Of a stretch of DNA of 36,816 nt, positions 16,701-24,176 are shown piece by piece. Location of the stretch: assembly GCA_002683655.1 (NCBI GenBank), contig NYTS01000007.1:55909-92724 (forward strand), given 5' to 3'. Position 1 is the first letter of the stretch; each line of letters starts with the position of its first letter. The translations under genes and the position numbers were made by a program. This DNA is from Deltaproteobacteria bacterium (GTDB lineage Bacteria > SAR324 > NAC60-12). The notes beneath the pieces were generated by a model that worked only from the letters and a program-made list of their open reading frames with translations, was not told the origin of the DNA and made no database searches.

Positions 16701-16972
16701 ATTGCGGCAATTCCCTCCGACGATGTAGACTCCAGCTTCTTTAGGCTTTTGAGATTTTGGAATTCGTTTTCAACCTTGTAAGTAATCAAGGACTCAACGT
16801 CCTGCGGAGATGCCCCGGGAAAAGGGATTGCGACAATTAGAATGGGGACTGTAATGTCTGGGCTGGCTTCTCTAGGTAGACTGCGGTAGGACTGAAAACC
16901 AATCACTGCAACGATGATAATCAGTACAAAAATCGAGGCGGCGTTACGAATGGCAATGTGACTCGGGTACAT
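13781..16972 (-). CDS. RND-family efflux transporter, inner-membrane pump
   Basis: A 1063-residue RND transporter of the AcrB/MdtB (HAE-like) type, with the usual plan: TM1 near 11-30, a large periplasmic loop to about 335, TM2-TM6, a second periplasmic loop and TM8-TM12. The TM4 segment reads MGMLVDNAIVVVENIYR with Asp398 followed by Asn399, where AcrB has Asp407-Asp408; in TM10 the place of AcrB Lys940 is Asn (GIVVNNAIVLVDF). One conserved acid remains, so proton coupling may differ. It is the last gene of the tetR-tolC-adaptor-RND operon and starts 11 bp after the adaptor gene. Expected to export lipophilic or toxic compounds through the TolC-like channel; substrate unknown. Confidence 0.92.
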   Translation of the reverse strand: MYPSHIAIRNAASIFVLIIIVAVIGFQSYRSLPREASPDITVPILIVAIPFPGASPQDVESLITYKVENEFQNLKSLKKLESTSSEGIAAITLEFDPDYEISEARTKVREKLDTVAPELPDDAEDPVISEINLSEQPMLLINLSSTLELQRLTEVADDLKEQIEAIPGILEVRRVGGVEREIRVYVNPDKLQYHNLDLNQVTRAISAENTNIPGGTIEMGPTKYLVRVPGEFETPMAINEALVAVSGDQVPIRVKDLGRVVFGFKELSNRSRLDGQESVSLSVIKRSGENLLVIRQQVQDLVQEFEAEQQGEIRFTILADSGKWVTQLVSDLENNIISGFILVFVVLLVVMGIRNALFVAVSIPLSFLMSMWIMQTMGYTLNFIVLFSLILAMGMLVDNAIVVVENIYRHMQGGKNRFQAALIGIKEVGGPITSSTLTTLAAFGPIIFMPGIIGEFMTYLPQTLIITLSCSLFVGLFINPVLCSTMMKVSAKKLGGSEDELAILQNSRFLQGYLNFIKGLIRFRFLALLAALGGIFGIIFFYATVSAPRNGMEFFPPSEPQEFILNIKAPVGTTLQVSDKYVNELEDIVRPYGGSVEAVVANIGQRRGFGAGDSGGTTTHISHVVVPFPDWMHWQEKPSVVIEQVRDRLIDVTGVEVELTKQKNGPPSGKPINIEVHGTDLGLMQKVAQDIQQIIRNLPGLVDLSDDFDRSRPEIRVLIDRDKASRLGLRAQEIASTVRTAFNGSKVSNFRDGSDEYDIFVQLDENFRSNSRDLEALYIFTPSRQLVPLSEIAEITTGPAFGSIRHVDRERVITVSGNNREIPGPVLLGQVQRKLADFPLPVGVSLKYTGENENREESQAFLGKAFLIAILLIFLILVTQFNSVMLPFIIMLVVFLSLSGVLVGLIIHDRPFSLIMTGIGGISLAGIVVNNAIVLVDFIQQLRKKGYAALDAIVTAAAVRLRPVLLTAVTTILGLMPMALGMDINFFRWPDPILLGVPSGAFWKPMALAVIYGISVSTLLTLIVVPILYSLQESLKNVFGRLFGLGRKTQNSEDEESYFPKAA

Positions 16973-16983
16973 AAAAAAACCGT

Positions 16984-18084
16984 TCAGGAATCGCTGCGGG
17001 TGATGTTAATAGGCTCATTATTGATCAGCCTGGTCTGGCCTTCGACAATCAAGGATTCTCCATGCTGGAGGCCAGAAATTATCTGAACCCGATTATCCTC
17101 ACTGATCCCTGTTTCGATGACTCGACGTTTGGCCTTTCCTTCAGATGCCACAAAGACCACACGTTCGAGTTCTCCCTCAATAATAGCGTTTCTTGGAATG
17201 ACAACCTGATTTTCAGAAATACCCAAATCAATAGACACCTTAGCCAACATACCGGATCGTAGGCGCTGTTTGGGATTGGTCATCTGAACTTCTACTGGGA
17301 AGGATCGTGTCTGGGCATCGGCCTCTACTCCGATGCGATAGATTTTGCCATCATAGAGTTGACCCGGCTCAGCGTAGAGTTCAATTTTGACAGTTTGTCC
17401 TTTCTGAAGCTTCGCAATATCGAGTTCTGGGACATCCAATTCTACACGCATTTTCCTAAGGTCTAGAATCTCGGCTACCTGCTTACCAATGGCCAAGTAT
17501 TCACCTGGCTCGACAGCTCGAACCTTGACTACACCACTAATCGGAGCCTTGACCAAAGATTTTTGCAGTTGCACCTCTGCCAGATCCCAATGGTACTTCG
17601 CAAGCTGACGTTGGGTACGGCTTTGATCGAAGATTGAGCGAGCGATCAACTGCTTGCGATCCAACTGTAGATTGCGTTGATAATTGATATCAGCCAATTG
17701 GAAGTCTGCCTGGGCCATATGTCTGCGAACTGTCAATTCCTTCGTTGAAATATGAGCAAGTACGCGATCCTTCGAAACCTGTTCACCTTCTTCAAATTTC
17801 ACTTGTTCTACGACCCCCGCCAGCTCGTTGTGAACATCAACACGTTCGTTAGGTAGCAACTTCCCAACAAATTCAATCTTGTGCTGTAGTGACTGAGGAG
17901 CCAGGGTCAATGTAGCTACGTTGACTCGCTTAGGTGGGGCAGGAGCTTCCGAAATTGGAGAAGCTTGGTTAGCCAACGCTTCAGCATCTTGCTGTTCAGC
18001 AGGCTTTTCACAAGCAGTGATCAGCCAGGAAAGCAAAATAAGACTGAGTAGTTTCAGAGAATTTCTTTGAAGATTCTTAGACAT
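16984..18084 (-). CDS. RND periplasmic adaptor (membrane fusion protein), lipoprotein
   Basis: A 366-residue HlyD/AcrA-type adaptor. The signal peptide ends LLSWLITAC, so Cys25 is a likely lipid anchor. Domains follow the usual order: barrel-sandwich/lipoyl half (DVHNELAGVVEQVKFEEGEQ, near 82), a short alpha-hairpin (about 115-160), second lipoyl half (SLVKAPISGVVKVRAVEPGE), beta-barrel (KGQTVKIELYAEPG) and membrane-proximal domain (QVVIPRNAIIEGE). The hairpin is short, as in adaptors of simple RND systems. Spacing is 13 bp after the TolC gene and 11 bp before the pump gene. It should bridge the RND pump and outer-membrane channel. Confidence 0.92.
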   Translation of the reverse strand: MSKNLQRNSLKLLSLILLSWLITACEKPAEQQDAEALANQASPISEAPAPPKRVNVATLTLAPQSLQHKIEFVGKLLPNERVDVHNELAGVVEQVKFEEGEQVSKDRVLAHISTKELTVRRHMAQADFQLADINYQRNLQLDRKQLIARSIFDQSRTQRQLAKYHWDLAEVQLQKSLVKAPISGVVKVRAVEPGEYLAIGKQVAEILDLRKMRVELDVPELDIAKLQKGQTVKIELYAEPGQLYDGKIYRIGVEADAQTRSFPVEVQMTNPKQRLRSGMLAKVSIDLGISENQVVIPRNAIIEGELERVVFVASEGKAKRRVIETGISEDNRVQIISGLQHGESLIVEGQTRLINNEPINITRSDS

Positions 18085-18097
18085 TCCGACTTACCTC

Positions 18098-19729
18098 CTA
18101 GGGCTTTGTTCGATTGAGGTTGAATTCTTCGTAAATCTGCCCTGTGAGGGTCAGCAGACGAAGGTAGGCTTTTTCATAGCGGACGCGGGCAAGGATATCT
18201 TGTGCTCTTGCCTGAGACTGTTGTTGCTGAAACTGTGACACCTGAAAGCTAGTACCTTGCCCCAATTTGAAGCGCTCAATCTCGTTTTGTAGCTGCTCCT
18301 CTGCCAGTTTAACCACTGCCTGAGCAGTACTGACTTCCTGCTCTGCCAATTCCAGGTCTCGTAAAATTGTTTGCAGGCTGACATCGAGCTCGGACTTTCT
18401 ACTATCTATGTTTAGTAGGATTTGCTCCTGTTGAATCTTCTTTTGCTTGATTCGCTCCGGTGTAGCTTGGTCTCCGAGAGGGACAGTCCAGGTCAGTGCA
18501 GCCTGAAACCCATGTAGGCTTGGATCAATGAAGTCTCCAGCACCTACCAGTGGTGTATTCGCATAGCCTGTCATCGTGTAACTCAAGTCTAGATCCAAGT
18601 TGGTTTGCAGCTTATTTTCTTCCTGCTGAACCTCCAGCTTGCTGCTATTCATGGCGATTTCGAGCAATTTCAATTGTGGATCATTTTCAAGAATCTGAGT
18701 CCTCAGATTCTGAGTGTCTGGAAAAAAATCTCTCAATTCTGGACGATTGCTTGGGTAAAAACCCAGCTCTAGTCCACCTAGATTCAAAACTGCTCGCAGT
18801 TGATCTTCAATCCTCAATACATCCAATCTAGCTGAAAACAACGCTTGACGATCTCTGGAAAGCTGGGTTTCAGCCACCAGTACGTCTGTCCGATTCAGCG
18901 TCCCGACTTGTAGCCGCGCCTGATTGTCTTGGAACAACTGTTCAGAGAGTTCAACAGATGACTTCTGAACCTCGATGTTTTCAAGGACAGCAACCATATC
19001 CCAATAGGTAGAAGCAACCATGGCTAGTTGAGCCAATTCAGCCTGCTTGATCGATGCGGTGCTGCGATCAATTCCCAATTCTGCAAAGCGTTCTGATAGG
19101 TTGTTGATTTCCTCTCCTGCATCCTGGAAAAACGGAATGCTAGCGAAGGCTCTGACTGAGGTTATATCTCGCCAATCCCCTGAGGAGCCTGAATCCAAAG
19201 AACCCATTTCTTCTTTGCGGCTCAAAGTTTCACTCTGATAAAATCGTTCTTGCAGAGTAAATCCAAAGCTACTGCCAGTTCTTAGGCCCCGAGCAAAGGT
19301 AGAGGAAAATTGTAGGGAGTCGGATAGACTACCGCCTGCATAAGTGTCCTTGGGAACCTGAGTTGGATCATTGGTCAATACTGTGTTTCGCTCTAAACCT
19401 GTGCGTGTCGTGATTTGATCAATGTAGCGTGCTTGCAAAGACTTCAGTTCCTGGCTAGCAATATCCTTTGATAAACGTGAAGCCTCTAAACTCAAGCTTC
19501 GACTGATGGTGAGCAGCAGAATATCTTCAAGCGACACCTTCACCACATCACGTTTGTCGTAACTTATGATTTCGGCCCGCTCAGCTAATTCGGCAACTAG
19601 CGGGTCACTGATCAGGTCTTCTTGAAGTTGAGCTGACAAAATACCTGGTAAACTGAGCACCAAAACAAGAAATAGGAACTTATGCAAAACTCTCCTTCCC
19701 CAGAAAATTTCTAAAAGTGGGTGTCTCAT
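18098..19729 (-). CDS. TolC-family outer-membrane efflux protein
   Basis: A 543-residue outer-membrane channel of the TolC/OEP family. An N-terminal signal peptide (FLFLVLVLSLPGILSAQ, residues 18-34) precedes two similar halves of long helices separated by beta segments; helical stretches such as AETQLSRDRQALFSARLDVL and IERFKLGQGTSFQVSQFQQQ are typical of OEP domains. It is somewhat longer than E. coli TolC (471 mature plus signal), with an extra N-terminal region before the first OEP repeat. The ATG is one base after the tetR stop. With the adaptor and pump genes downstream it completes a tripartite system. Confidence 0.9.
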   Translation of the reverse strand: MRHPLLEIFWGRRVLHKFLFLVLVLSLPGILSAQLQEDLISDPLVAELAERAEIISYDKRDVVKVSLEDILLLTISRSLSLEASRLSKDIASQELKSLQARYIDQITTRTGLERNTVLTNDPTQVPKDTYAGGSLSDSLQFSSTFARGLRTGSSFGFTLQERFYQSETLSRKEEMGSLDSGSSGDWRDITSVRAFASIPFFQDAGEEINNLSERFAELGIDRSTASIKQAELAQLAMVASTYWDMVAVLENIEVQKSSVELSEQLFQDNQARLQVGTLNRTDVLVAETQLSRDRQALFSARLDVLRIEDQLRAVLNLGGLELGFYPSNRPELRDFFPDTQNLRTQILENDPQLKLLEIAMNSSKLEVQQEENKLQTNLDLDLSYTMTGYANTPLVGAGDFIDPSLHGFQAALTWTVPLGDQATPERIKQKKIQQEQILLNIDSRKSELDVSLQTILRDLELAEQEVSTAQAVVKLAEEQLQNEIERFKLGQGTSFQVSQFQQQQSQARAQDILARVRYEKAYLRLLTLTGQIYEEFNLNRTKP

Positions 19730-19730
19730 C

Positions 19731-20327
19731 TCAATGATTGACTGCTGGAGCTTGCGCTGGCAAGTGCAAACCGTACCAAATGAGTTCGTGAAGTTGCTTC
19801 ACTTCCTCACAAACTGTCTCCCAATCAGCAAGGGAAAGCCATCGGGGAACCCACAGCCTCTCCATTTGTAGAAGTGTTTTCGCCGTCTCCAGCTTATTAA
19901 GCTCAGGCCGAATAGACCCTGTTTGCTGACCTTCCTCTACCAATAACAGTGTCTCTTCGAGTAACTCTTCCTCGTGATCACTAAGCAAGAAAGTGGCTTC
20001 GACCAATTCTTTCATCACTGATTCGGTGACAAGACTGGGACCAATCAATTTGCGAATAAATTGTAGACGCAGTTCAACCTTCTGAATCCATCGGGCTGGC
20101 TGTTCAAGACTATGATCACAATGCTTATGCAGGTACTCATCTATTAAATTTCGCCAATGCCGTGAGCAACTGCCAAAAAGCTCTTCCTTATTTCGGAAAT
20201 AGTTGTAAATCGTTCCCTTACCAATACCTGCTTCCCTAGCAATCTGATCCACACTGGTCTTTCGGAACCCATAATGGAGAAATAGTTTTTCGGCTGCGGC
20301 TTGGATTTGTTGCTCCATCCCGTTCAT
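19731..20327 (-). CDS. TetR/AcrR-family repressor of the efflux operon
   Basis: A 198-residue regulator. Residues 5-55 are a classic TetR helix-turn-helix domain: AAEKLFLHYGFRKTSVDQIA, then REAGIGKGTIYNYFRNKEEL. The C-terminal part is helical and variable, as expected for the ligand-binding domain. It is the first gene of the tetR-tolC-adaptor-RND operon, so it probably represses itself and the pump. A candidate operator lies inside its promoter (20392-20421). The second ATG (codon 4) is an alternative start. The inducer is likely a pump substrate, but cannot be named. Confidence 0.92.
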   Translation of the reverse strand: MNGMEQQIQAAAEKLFLHYGFRKTSVDQIAREAGIGKGTIYNYFRNKEELFGSCSRHWRNLIDEYLHKHCDHSLEQPARWIQKVELRLQFIRKLIGPSLVTESVMKELVEATFLLSDHEEELLEETLLLVEEGQQTGSIRPELNKLETAKTLLQMERLWVPRWLSLADWETVCEEVKQLHELIWYGLHLPAQAPAVNH

Positions 20328-20391
20328 AAGTCAGTAGAGTTTTCCTAGTAAGATTTAGGTTGTTCAGTTTTACTGCTTTGAAAATTTAATT

Positions 20392-20421
20392 TTCATATGA
20401 CCAGTTTAGTCATCCGGTCAA
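20392..20421 (-). promoter_or_regulatory. Candidate promoter with TetR-type operator for the efflux operon
   Basis: On the minus strand TTGACC (20421-20416) and TATGAA (20397-20392) are 18 bases apart, a plausible -35/-10 pair. The spacer contains TGAC-N7-GTCA (20398-20412), an inverted repeat whose right half overlaps the end of the spacer, and the -35 element itself carries another TGAC. The short palindrome in the promoter of an autoregulated tetR gene is what is expected of an operator. Confidence 0.45.
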
Positions 20422-20586
20422 TCCCCTGTCAAATCTAAAATTGGACTGGTGACCATATTTTTCATTTGGTCAAAACCTGATAAAAAAATTTTAATGAATT
20501 TAGAGAAATTTATGAAGAGGAAACGAAGTCTGATGCAGACGGACCTCGATAGGTTTTTGAAGTCCGTCACTCTTAGAGAGGCTCTT

Positions 20587-21453
20587 TCAGGCGGCACCAT
20601 GCTGTCGGAACCACTGTTGCATTCGCTGCCAACCATCCTTGGCTGCTTCAGGGTCATAGCTTGGGCGGTAATCCGCATGAAAACCATGTTTGGACTGATC
20701 ATAGACACGGATTTCAGAGACTGATCCACTGGACTTCAAGGCTGTGTTCATTCGATTTAGGCTTTTTAATGAAATCCCCCGGTCTTTTCCTGCATAGAGT
20801 CCCAAGACAGGCCCATTGAGTTGATCGACAAGATCAATCGGATTTTGAGGCTTCAGCTCAATTGGTTCCCCTTCTAATTGACCGTACCAAGCAACCCCCG
20901 CCCGAATCAGGGGATTGTGCGCCGTGTACAACCAAGTGATCCGGCCACCCCAACAGAAGCCAGTAACTCCCATCTTGGTGGTGTCTCCGTGGTTCAGTCC
21001 AGTCCATGCTGCCGCTGCATCAAGATCACTCATCACCTGGGCATCCGGTACTTTTGAAACGACCTTGCCGATAATCTCACGGTAATCTTGGATGTTGGAG
21101 ACGTCCCCTTGCCGATAATATAGCTCAGGGGCAATGGCCAGATACCCCAATTTCGCAAAGCGCCGACAGACATCTTGAATATGCTGATGGACTCCAAAAA
21201 TTTCCTGAATCACCAGTACAACTGGATAAATCTCCTCTCCAGCTGGGCGAGCGTAATACCCTGGGATACTTCCATCTGTGGTGGGGATATTGATTTCGCT
21301 AGCTACGAGTCCGTTACTGTCAGTTGTGATCACAAACTGTGCTTGTATTGGCTGCACAGCCATCGCAAAACCTGCCGTTGCCAAACCTCCAACAACAAAC
21401 TCTCGACGACTGAACTCCATTTTTGGAGCCCAACTCGCTGTGTGCTCTTGCAT
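20587..21453 (-). CDS. Dienelactone hydrolase-family protein with Tat signal
   Basis: An alpha/beta hydrolase of the dienelactone hydrolase (DLH) family, about 288 residues. The N-terminal MEFSRREFVVGG followed by a hydrophobic run and AQ is a Tat signal, so the folded enzyme is exported. The triad is in place: nucleophile Cys in GFCWGGR, Asp in LYAGKDRGI and His in SKHGFHADY; EIFGVHQHIQDVCRRFA is the DLH oxyanion-region segment. I prefer the ATG at 21453, which has GGAG six bases upstream; an ATG at 21465 is also possible. The gene is separated from tetR by 259 bp and from the GH16 remnant by about 210 bp. Exported DLH proteins are common but their substrates are mostly unknown. Confidence 0.88.
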   Translation of the reverse strand: MQEHTASWAPKMEFSRREFVVGGLATAGFAMAVQPIQAQFVITTDSNGLVASEINIPTTDGSIPGYYARPAGEEIYPVVLVIQEIFGVHQHIQDVCRRFAKLGYLAIAPELYYRQGDVSNIQDYREIIGKVVSKVPDAQVMSDLDAAAAWTGLNHGDTTKMGVTGFCWGGRITWLYTAHNPLIRAGVAWYGQLEGEPIELKPQNPIDLVDQLNGPVLGLYAGKDRGISLKSLNRMNTALKSSGSVSEIRVYDQSKHGFHADYRPSYDPEAAKDGWQRMQQWFRQHGAA

Positions 21454-21663
21454 CTGAATCTCCATAAGGGAATAAATGATTTATCGAGATAATTATTTGA
21501 GTATCTTGATACAAAAATGTTAACACCCTTCTTCAGGACTGACAACTACTGAATTCTGGAAGTTCTCAAGAAATTAAATTTTGTTTTAAATATTAAATAA
21601 CCTCGAAATGACCCGAGTCAAACATCAGGTCAAATTGAGTATTGGATGGATTACAGCTGGGAT

Positions 21664-22165
21664 TTATTGCCAAACACGCACTTAATTTACATATATTGTC
21701 ATGTCAGGGATGTCAGCAGGATTAACGCTGCCTCCGAGGTTACCCCCCAACAGCAACATTCAGAAGGAGAAATGCGGGTTGGTCAAAAGGCCAATGGGCG
21801 TTTGTAGCAGAGGTTTTTCGGTATGCTAAAGTAGGTATACTCCGATCATAAAACTACTAGCAGTTCAACGTAGCTGGAAATTGTGGTAGGCAGTACAAAG
21901 GTCGGTTAGTCTTTGCTATGCCGTCAGTGGATTACTGGTGGGAGCATTGGCAAGATCGCCCCCAGAGAAGACCCCGTTATGAACTGCCGAGGTAAGTGTG
22001 TATTCATCAGAGTACGCCCCGAACCATTCGGTAATGTCAATTTCTCCACGATCTGGCCAGTCACCATCTTTTCCCAGCATCCAGATCGCAGACCAAGCAC
22101 CCCGAACACAGGGAATTTTCGCTCGCACTTCATAAAAACCGTATGGTTCTGAGCCAACTGCTTGC
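21664..22165 (-). pseudogene. Decayed GH16 beta-glucanase gene, C-terminal part only
   Basis: Reading the minus strand from about 22165, SEPYGFYEVRAKIP and GAWSAIWMLGKDGDWPDRG lead to GEIDITEWFG, the GH16 catalytic motif ExDxxE, then SAVHNGVFSGGDLANAP. A TAG (21916-21918) interrupts it, but the frame goes on with TDLCTAYHNFQLR, a TGA where Trp is expected (21865-21867) and another TAG. In a shifted frame NAHWPFDQPAFLLLNVAVGG is clear GH16, and an extra G in a six-base run (21743-21748) shifts it again to GNLGGSVNPADIPDMTIYVN, a TAA, and VRVWQ with the natural stop at 21664. Thus the whole C-terminal half is there but dead. The N-terminal half is missing at the junction with the LacI remnant. 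Confidence 0.82.
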
Positions 22166-22862
22166 CAATAAAAGGAGCAACAACTTTTCAGTTATGTACA
22201 ACAGAAAAGAGCTGACACTGTCCTGATTCTTGGTGGCCGGCATCCCGTCCAAAAAGAGGAACTGCTTGATAATATGCCACCAATTGTCGCGGTCAATGAA
22301 CGAATCATTGGATCAGATGTCCCAACCGTAACTGTTGATGGTTATCATGCTGCCAAAGAAGTCATTCGTTATCTGATGGGGCTGGGACACACTAAAATTG
22401 GACGCATAGCAGGCCCGAGTGACTGGACATCAGCAGCAGCAGATCGATTGGAGATATCAGGAAATTCTCAGAGACGCTGGTCTGGAGCCAAGTTGGACTT
22501 TCAGCACTGAATACAACATGGAGTCTGGTGCTTTAGCGGCGAAAGAATGGATTACATTGCTAGAGCGACCAACAGCTGTTTTCTGTTCATGTGACGAGGT
22601 GGCATTTGGCTTTAATTCAGCGCTTTACAGAAATGGATTCCGCGTACCGAGAGACGTATCCGTGGTTGGATTTGATGAGGTCCTGCTTGCTGAGTTTGCC
22701 ATTCCATCTCTTACAACGATTCGTCGACCGCATTTGGAAACAGGCGTACAAACTGTAAAGCTTCTTCTGCAGTTAATGCAAAATCCTAATGAGCAACAGC
22801 AGAGCATATATCTTAAAGGGGATCTGATCATTCGAGAAAGTGCCTATCGTTTTCAGAACTAG
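22166..22862 (+). pseudogene. Decayed LacI-family regulator, DNA-binding part missing
   Basis: The plus-strand frame from about 22168 reads EQQLFSYVQQKRADTVLILG, then LLDNMPPIVAVNER, TVDGYHAAKEVIRYLMGLGH and GRIAGPSDWTSAAADRLE, all standard for the ligand domain of LacI/PurR regulators. Near 22445-22455 a one-base loss moves the sequence to another frame, which goes on with YQEILRDAGLEPSW, FCSCDEVAFGFNSALYRNG, VSVVGFDEVLLAEFAIPSLT and IRRPHLETG to a stop at 22862. The helix-turn-helix and first about 90 residues are absent. The cut is at the same place where the GH16 remnant, on the other strand, is cut. The regulator cannot work as such. Confidence 0.85.
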
Positions 22863-22913
22863 ATCATATGCCCCACAATCGAGTATACTTTTACCTAATC
22901 AACCCCTCGACCT

Positions 22914-23903
22914 TTATTCTAGTCCAGCCTTCAAAACTTCTTCAGTCAATTCCAAATCTGCATTGAGCTCACGCAATGGGCTAATCCCTAATTTCTGAAG
23001 ATCTGCATGGTAAGCTTTGGTAGCCTCCACTGAATCTAATTCTTCCTCGATTGTCCTGCGCATGGCCTTAACCATAGTTACAGAATCTTCTGCGTAATAA
23101 ATCTTCCTACCAAAAAGGGCCACTCGTGCTCCATATTTTTCTGCCTGTCGAATCAGTTCCAAGCAATCCCTTGTAGTGCCGGCACCGCCCCCCAAAATTC
23201 CAAAAATTAGATTTTCAGGATCATAAGAGGCGATCTCCTCTGTAGCAGCTGGTCCATTATAGGCAGCTTTGAGGAACAAAGGCCGATCATGCCTGGAAAT
23301 CGCCGCTAAACAGCGCAAAACCGCGTCATTGTTGTATGAACCGAAATCGGCACCAGGAGTCACTACCTCAGTCTTAGGATTAAAGACTTCTAGAAAATGC
23401 CTAATTCCTTTGGCCGATGCCTCGTCCCTGAAACGGGCGTACTCGTCCAAAGTGCGATGATCCTGATGCAAATCGTTATAGAACGTGATCGCGTACAAGC
23501 CTAGATCAGCCACTGGCTTAACTCGATCCAAACGCGCTGTACGGAACGGAAGCGCAGGTTGAGAATCATATGAAGCGCCTCTGCCCACCCAAATATCAGT
23601 TGTGTCGTTAAGCCGAATCGCTGGCGTGATTTCTGTTTTTGAATAAGCACCCTGCTGAGTCAGAACTTCTGCTGATGACAGAGACGTAAGCATGATATCT
23701 ACCAGGTCACTCTCCATAATTTTAAGCATATCATCCCGATAAACCTGAATTGGGTTGTACCGGCTACTAGAACCCTTTTGCAGCCCTGCTGTTTTACAAC
23801 CATTCGCCATGTCGGCATCTTTCGCGTCGGCGATGATGAAATCTTTTGGAGTGTATTGGCCATTTCGAATACTGGCCAACTTTTGGTCTAACCTTTTGCT
23901 CAT
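22914..23903 (-). CDS. Class I aldolase-like TIM-barrel protein (DeoC/LacD-like)
   Basis: A 329-residue soluble protein. FLEVFNPK, LFLKAAYNGP (possible Schiff-base lysine near residue 218), FGILGGGAGTTRDCLELIRQ and ARVALFGRKIYYAEDS follow the order of C-terminal strands in DeoC/LacD/FbaB-type TIM-barrel aldolases, the GGGxGTT segment being the phosphate-binding loop. The N-terminal ADAKDADMANGCKTAG differs from well-known aldolases, so substrate is not predictable; a sugar or sugar-acid phosphate is likely. It is convergent with the LacI remnant and divergent, across the pentapeptide gene, from the sugar-type ABC operon, whose pathway it may serve. No strong ribosome-binding site is seen. Confidence 0.65.
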   Translation of the reverse strand: MSKRLDQKLASIRNGQYTPKDFIIADAKDADMANGCKTAGLQKGSSSRYNPIQVYRDDMLKIMESDLVDIMLTSLSSAEVLTQQGAYSKTEITPAIRLNDTTDIWVGRGASYDSQPALPFRTARLDRVKPVADLGLYAITFYNDLHQDHRTLDEYARFRDEASAKGIRHFLEVFNPKTEVVTPGADFGSYNNDAVLRCLAAISRHDRPLFLKAAYNGPAATEEIASYDPENLIFGILGGGAGTTRDCLELIRQAEKYGARVALFGRKIYYAEDSVTMVKAMRRTIEEELDSVEATKAYHADLQKLGISPLRELNADLELTEEVLKAGLE

Positions 23904-24125
23904 GCGATCTATTTGGGCTGGTGTTGATAAATTTTTCCAAAAATTGGAAAATTGATACTCATATTCTGATTAAATATTGGAGAAAAGTCACGCGTCGCTT
24001 AGGGTAATAGAGATATTTAATGAATTGGTTGATTTGAGAAGTTGAGGATGGGAATGCGAAAAAGTTGGATCGGTATAAAGTCTGGGGACCAGGAAGAAGG
24101 ATTGCCTCTAGGTAGGAATCATAAA

Positions 24126-24165
24126 ATTCCGCTATTTTTCATCGTTAGACTCCAAACAGCGGAAT
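24126..24165 (-). terminator. Candidate terminator of the pentapeptide-repeat gene
   Basis: ATTCCGCT and AGCGGAAT form an 8-bp stem around a 24-base loop, 11 bases after the gene's stop; on the minus strand the 3' arm is followed by TTTTATG. The loop is longer than in typical intrinsic terminators, so confidence is limited. Confidence 0.4.
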
Positions 24166-24176
24166 CAAAAGAATCA

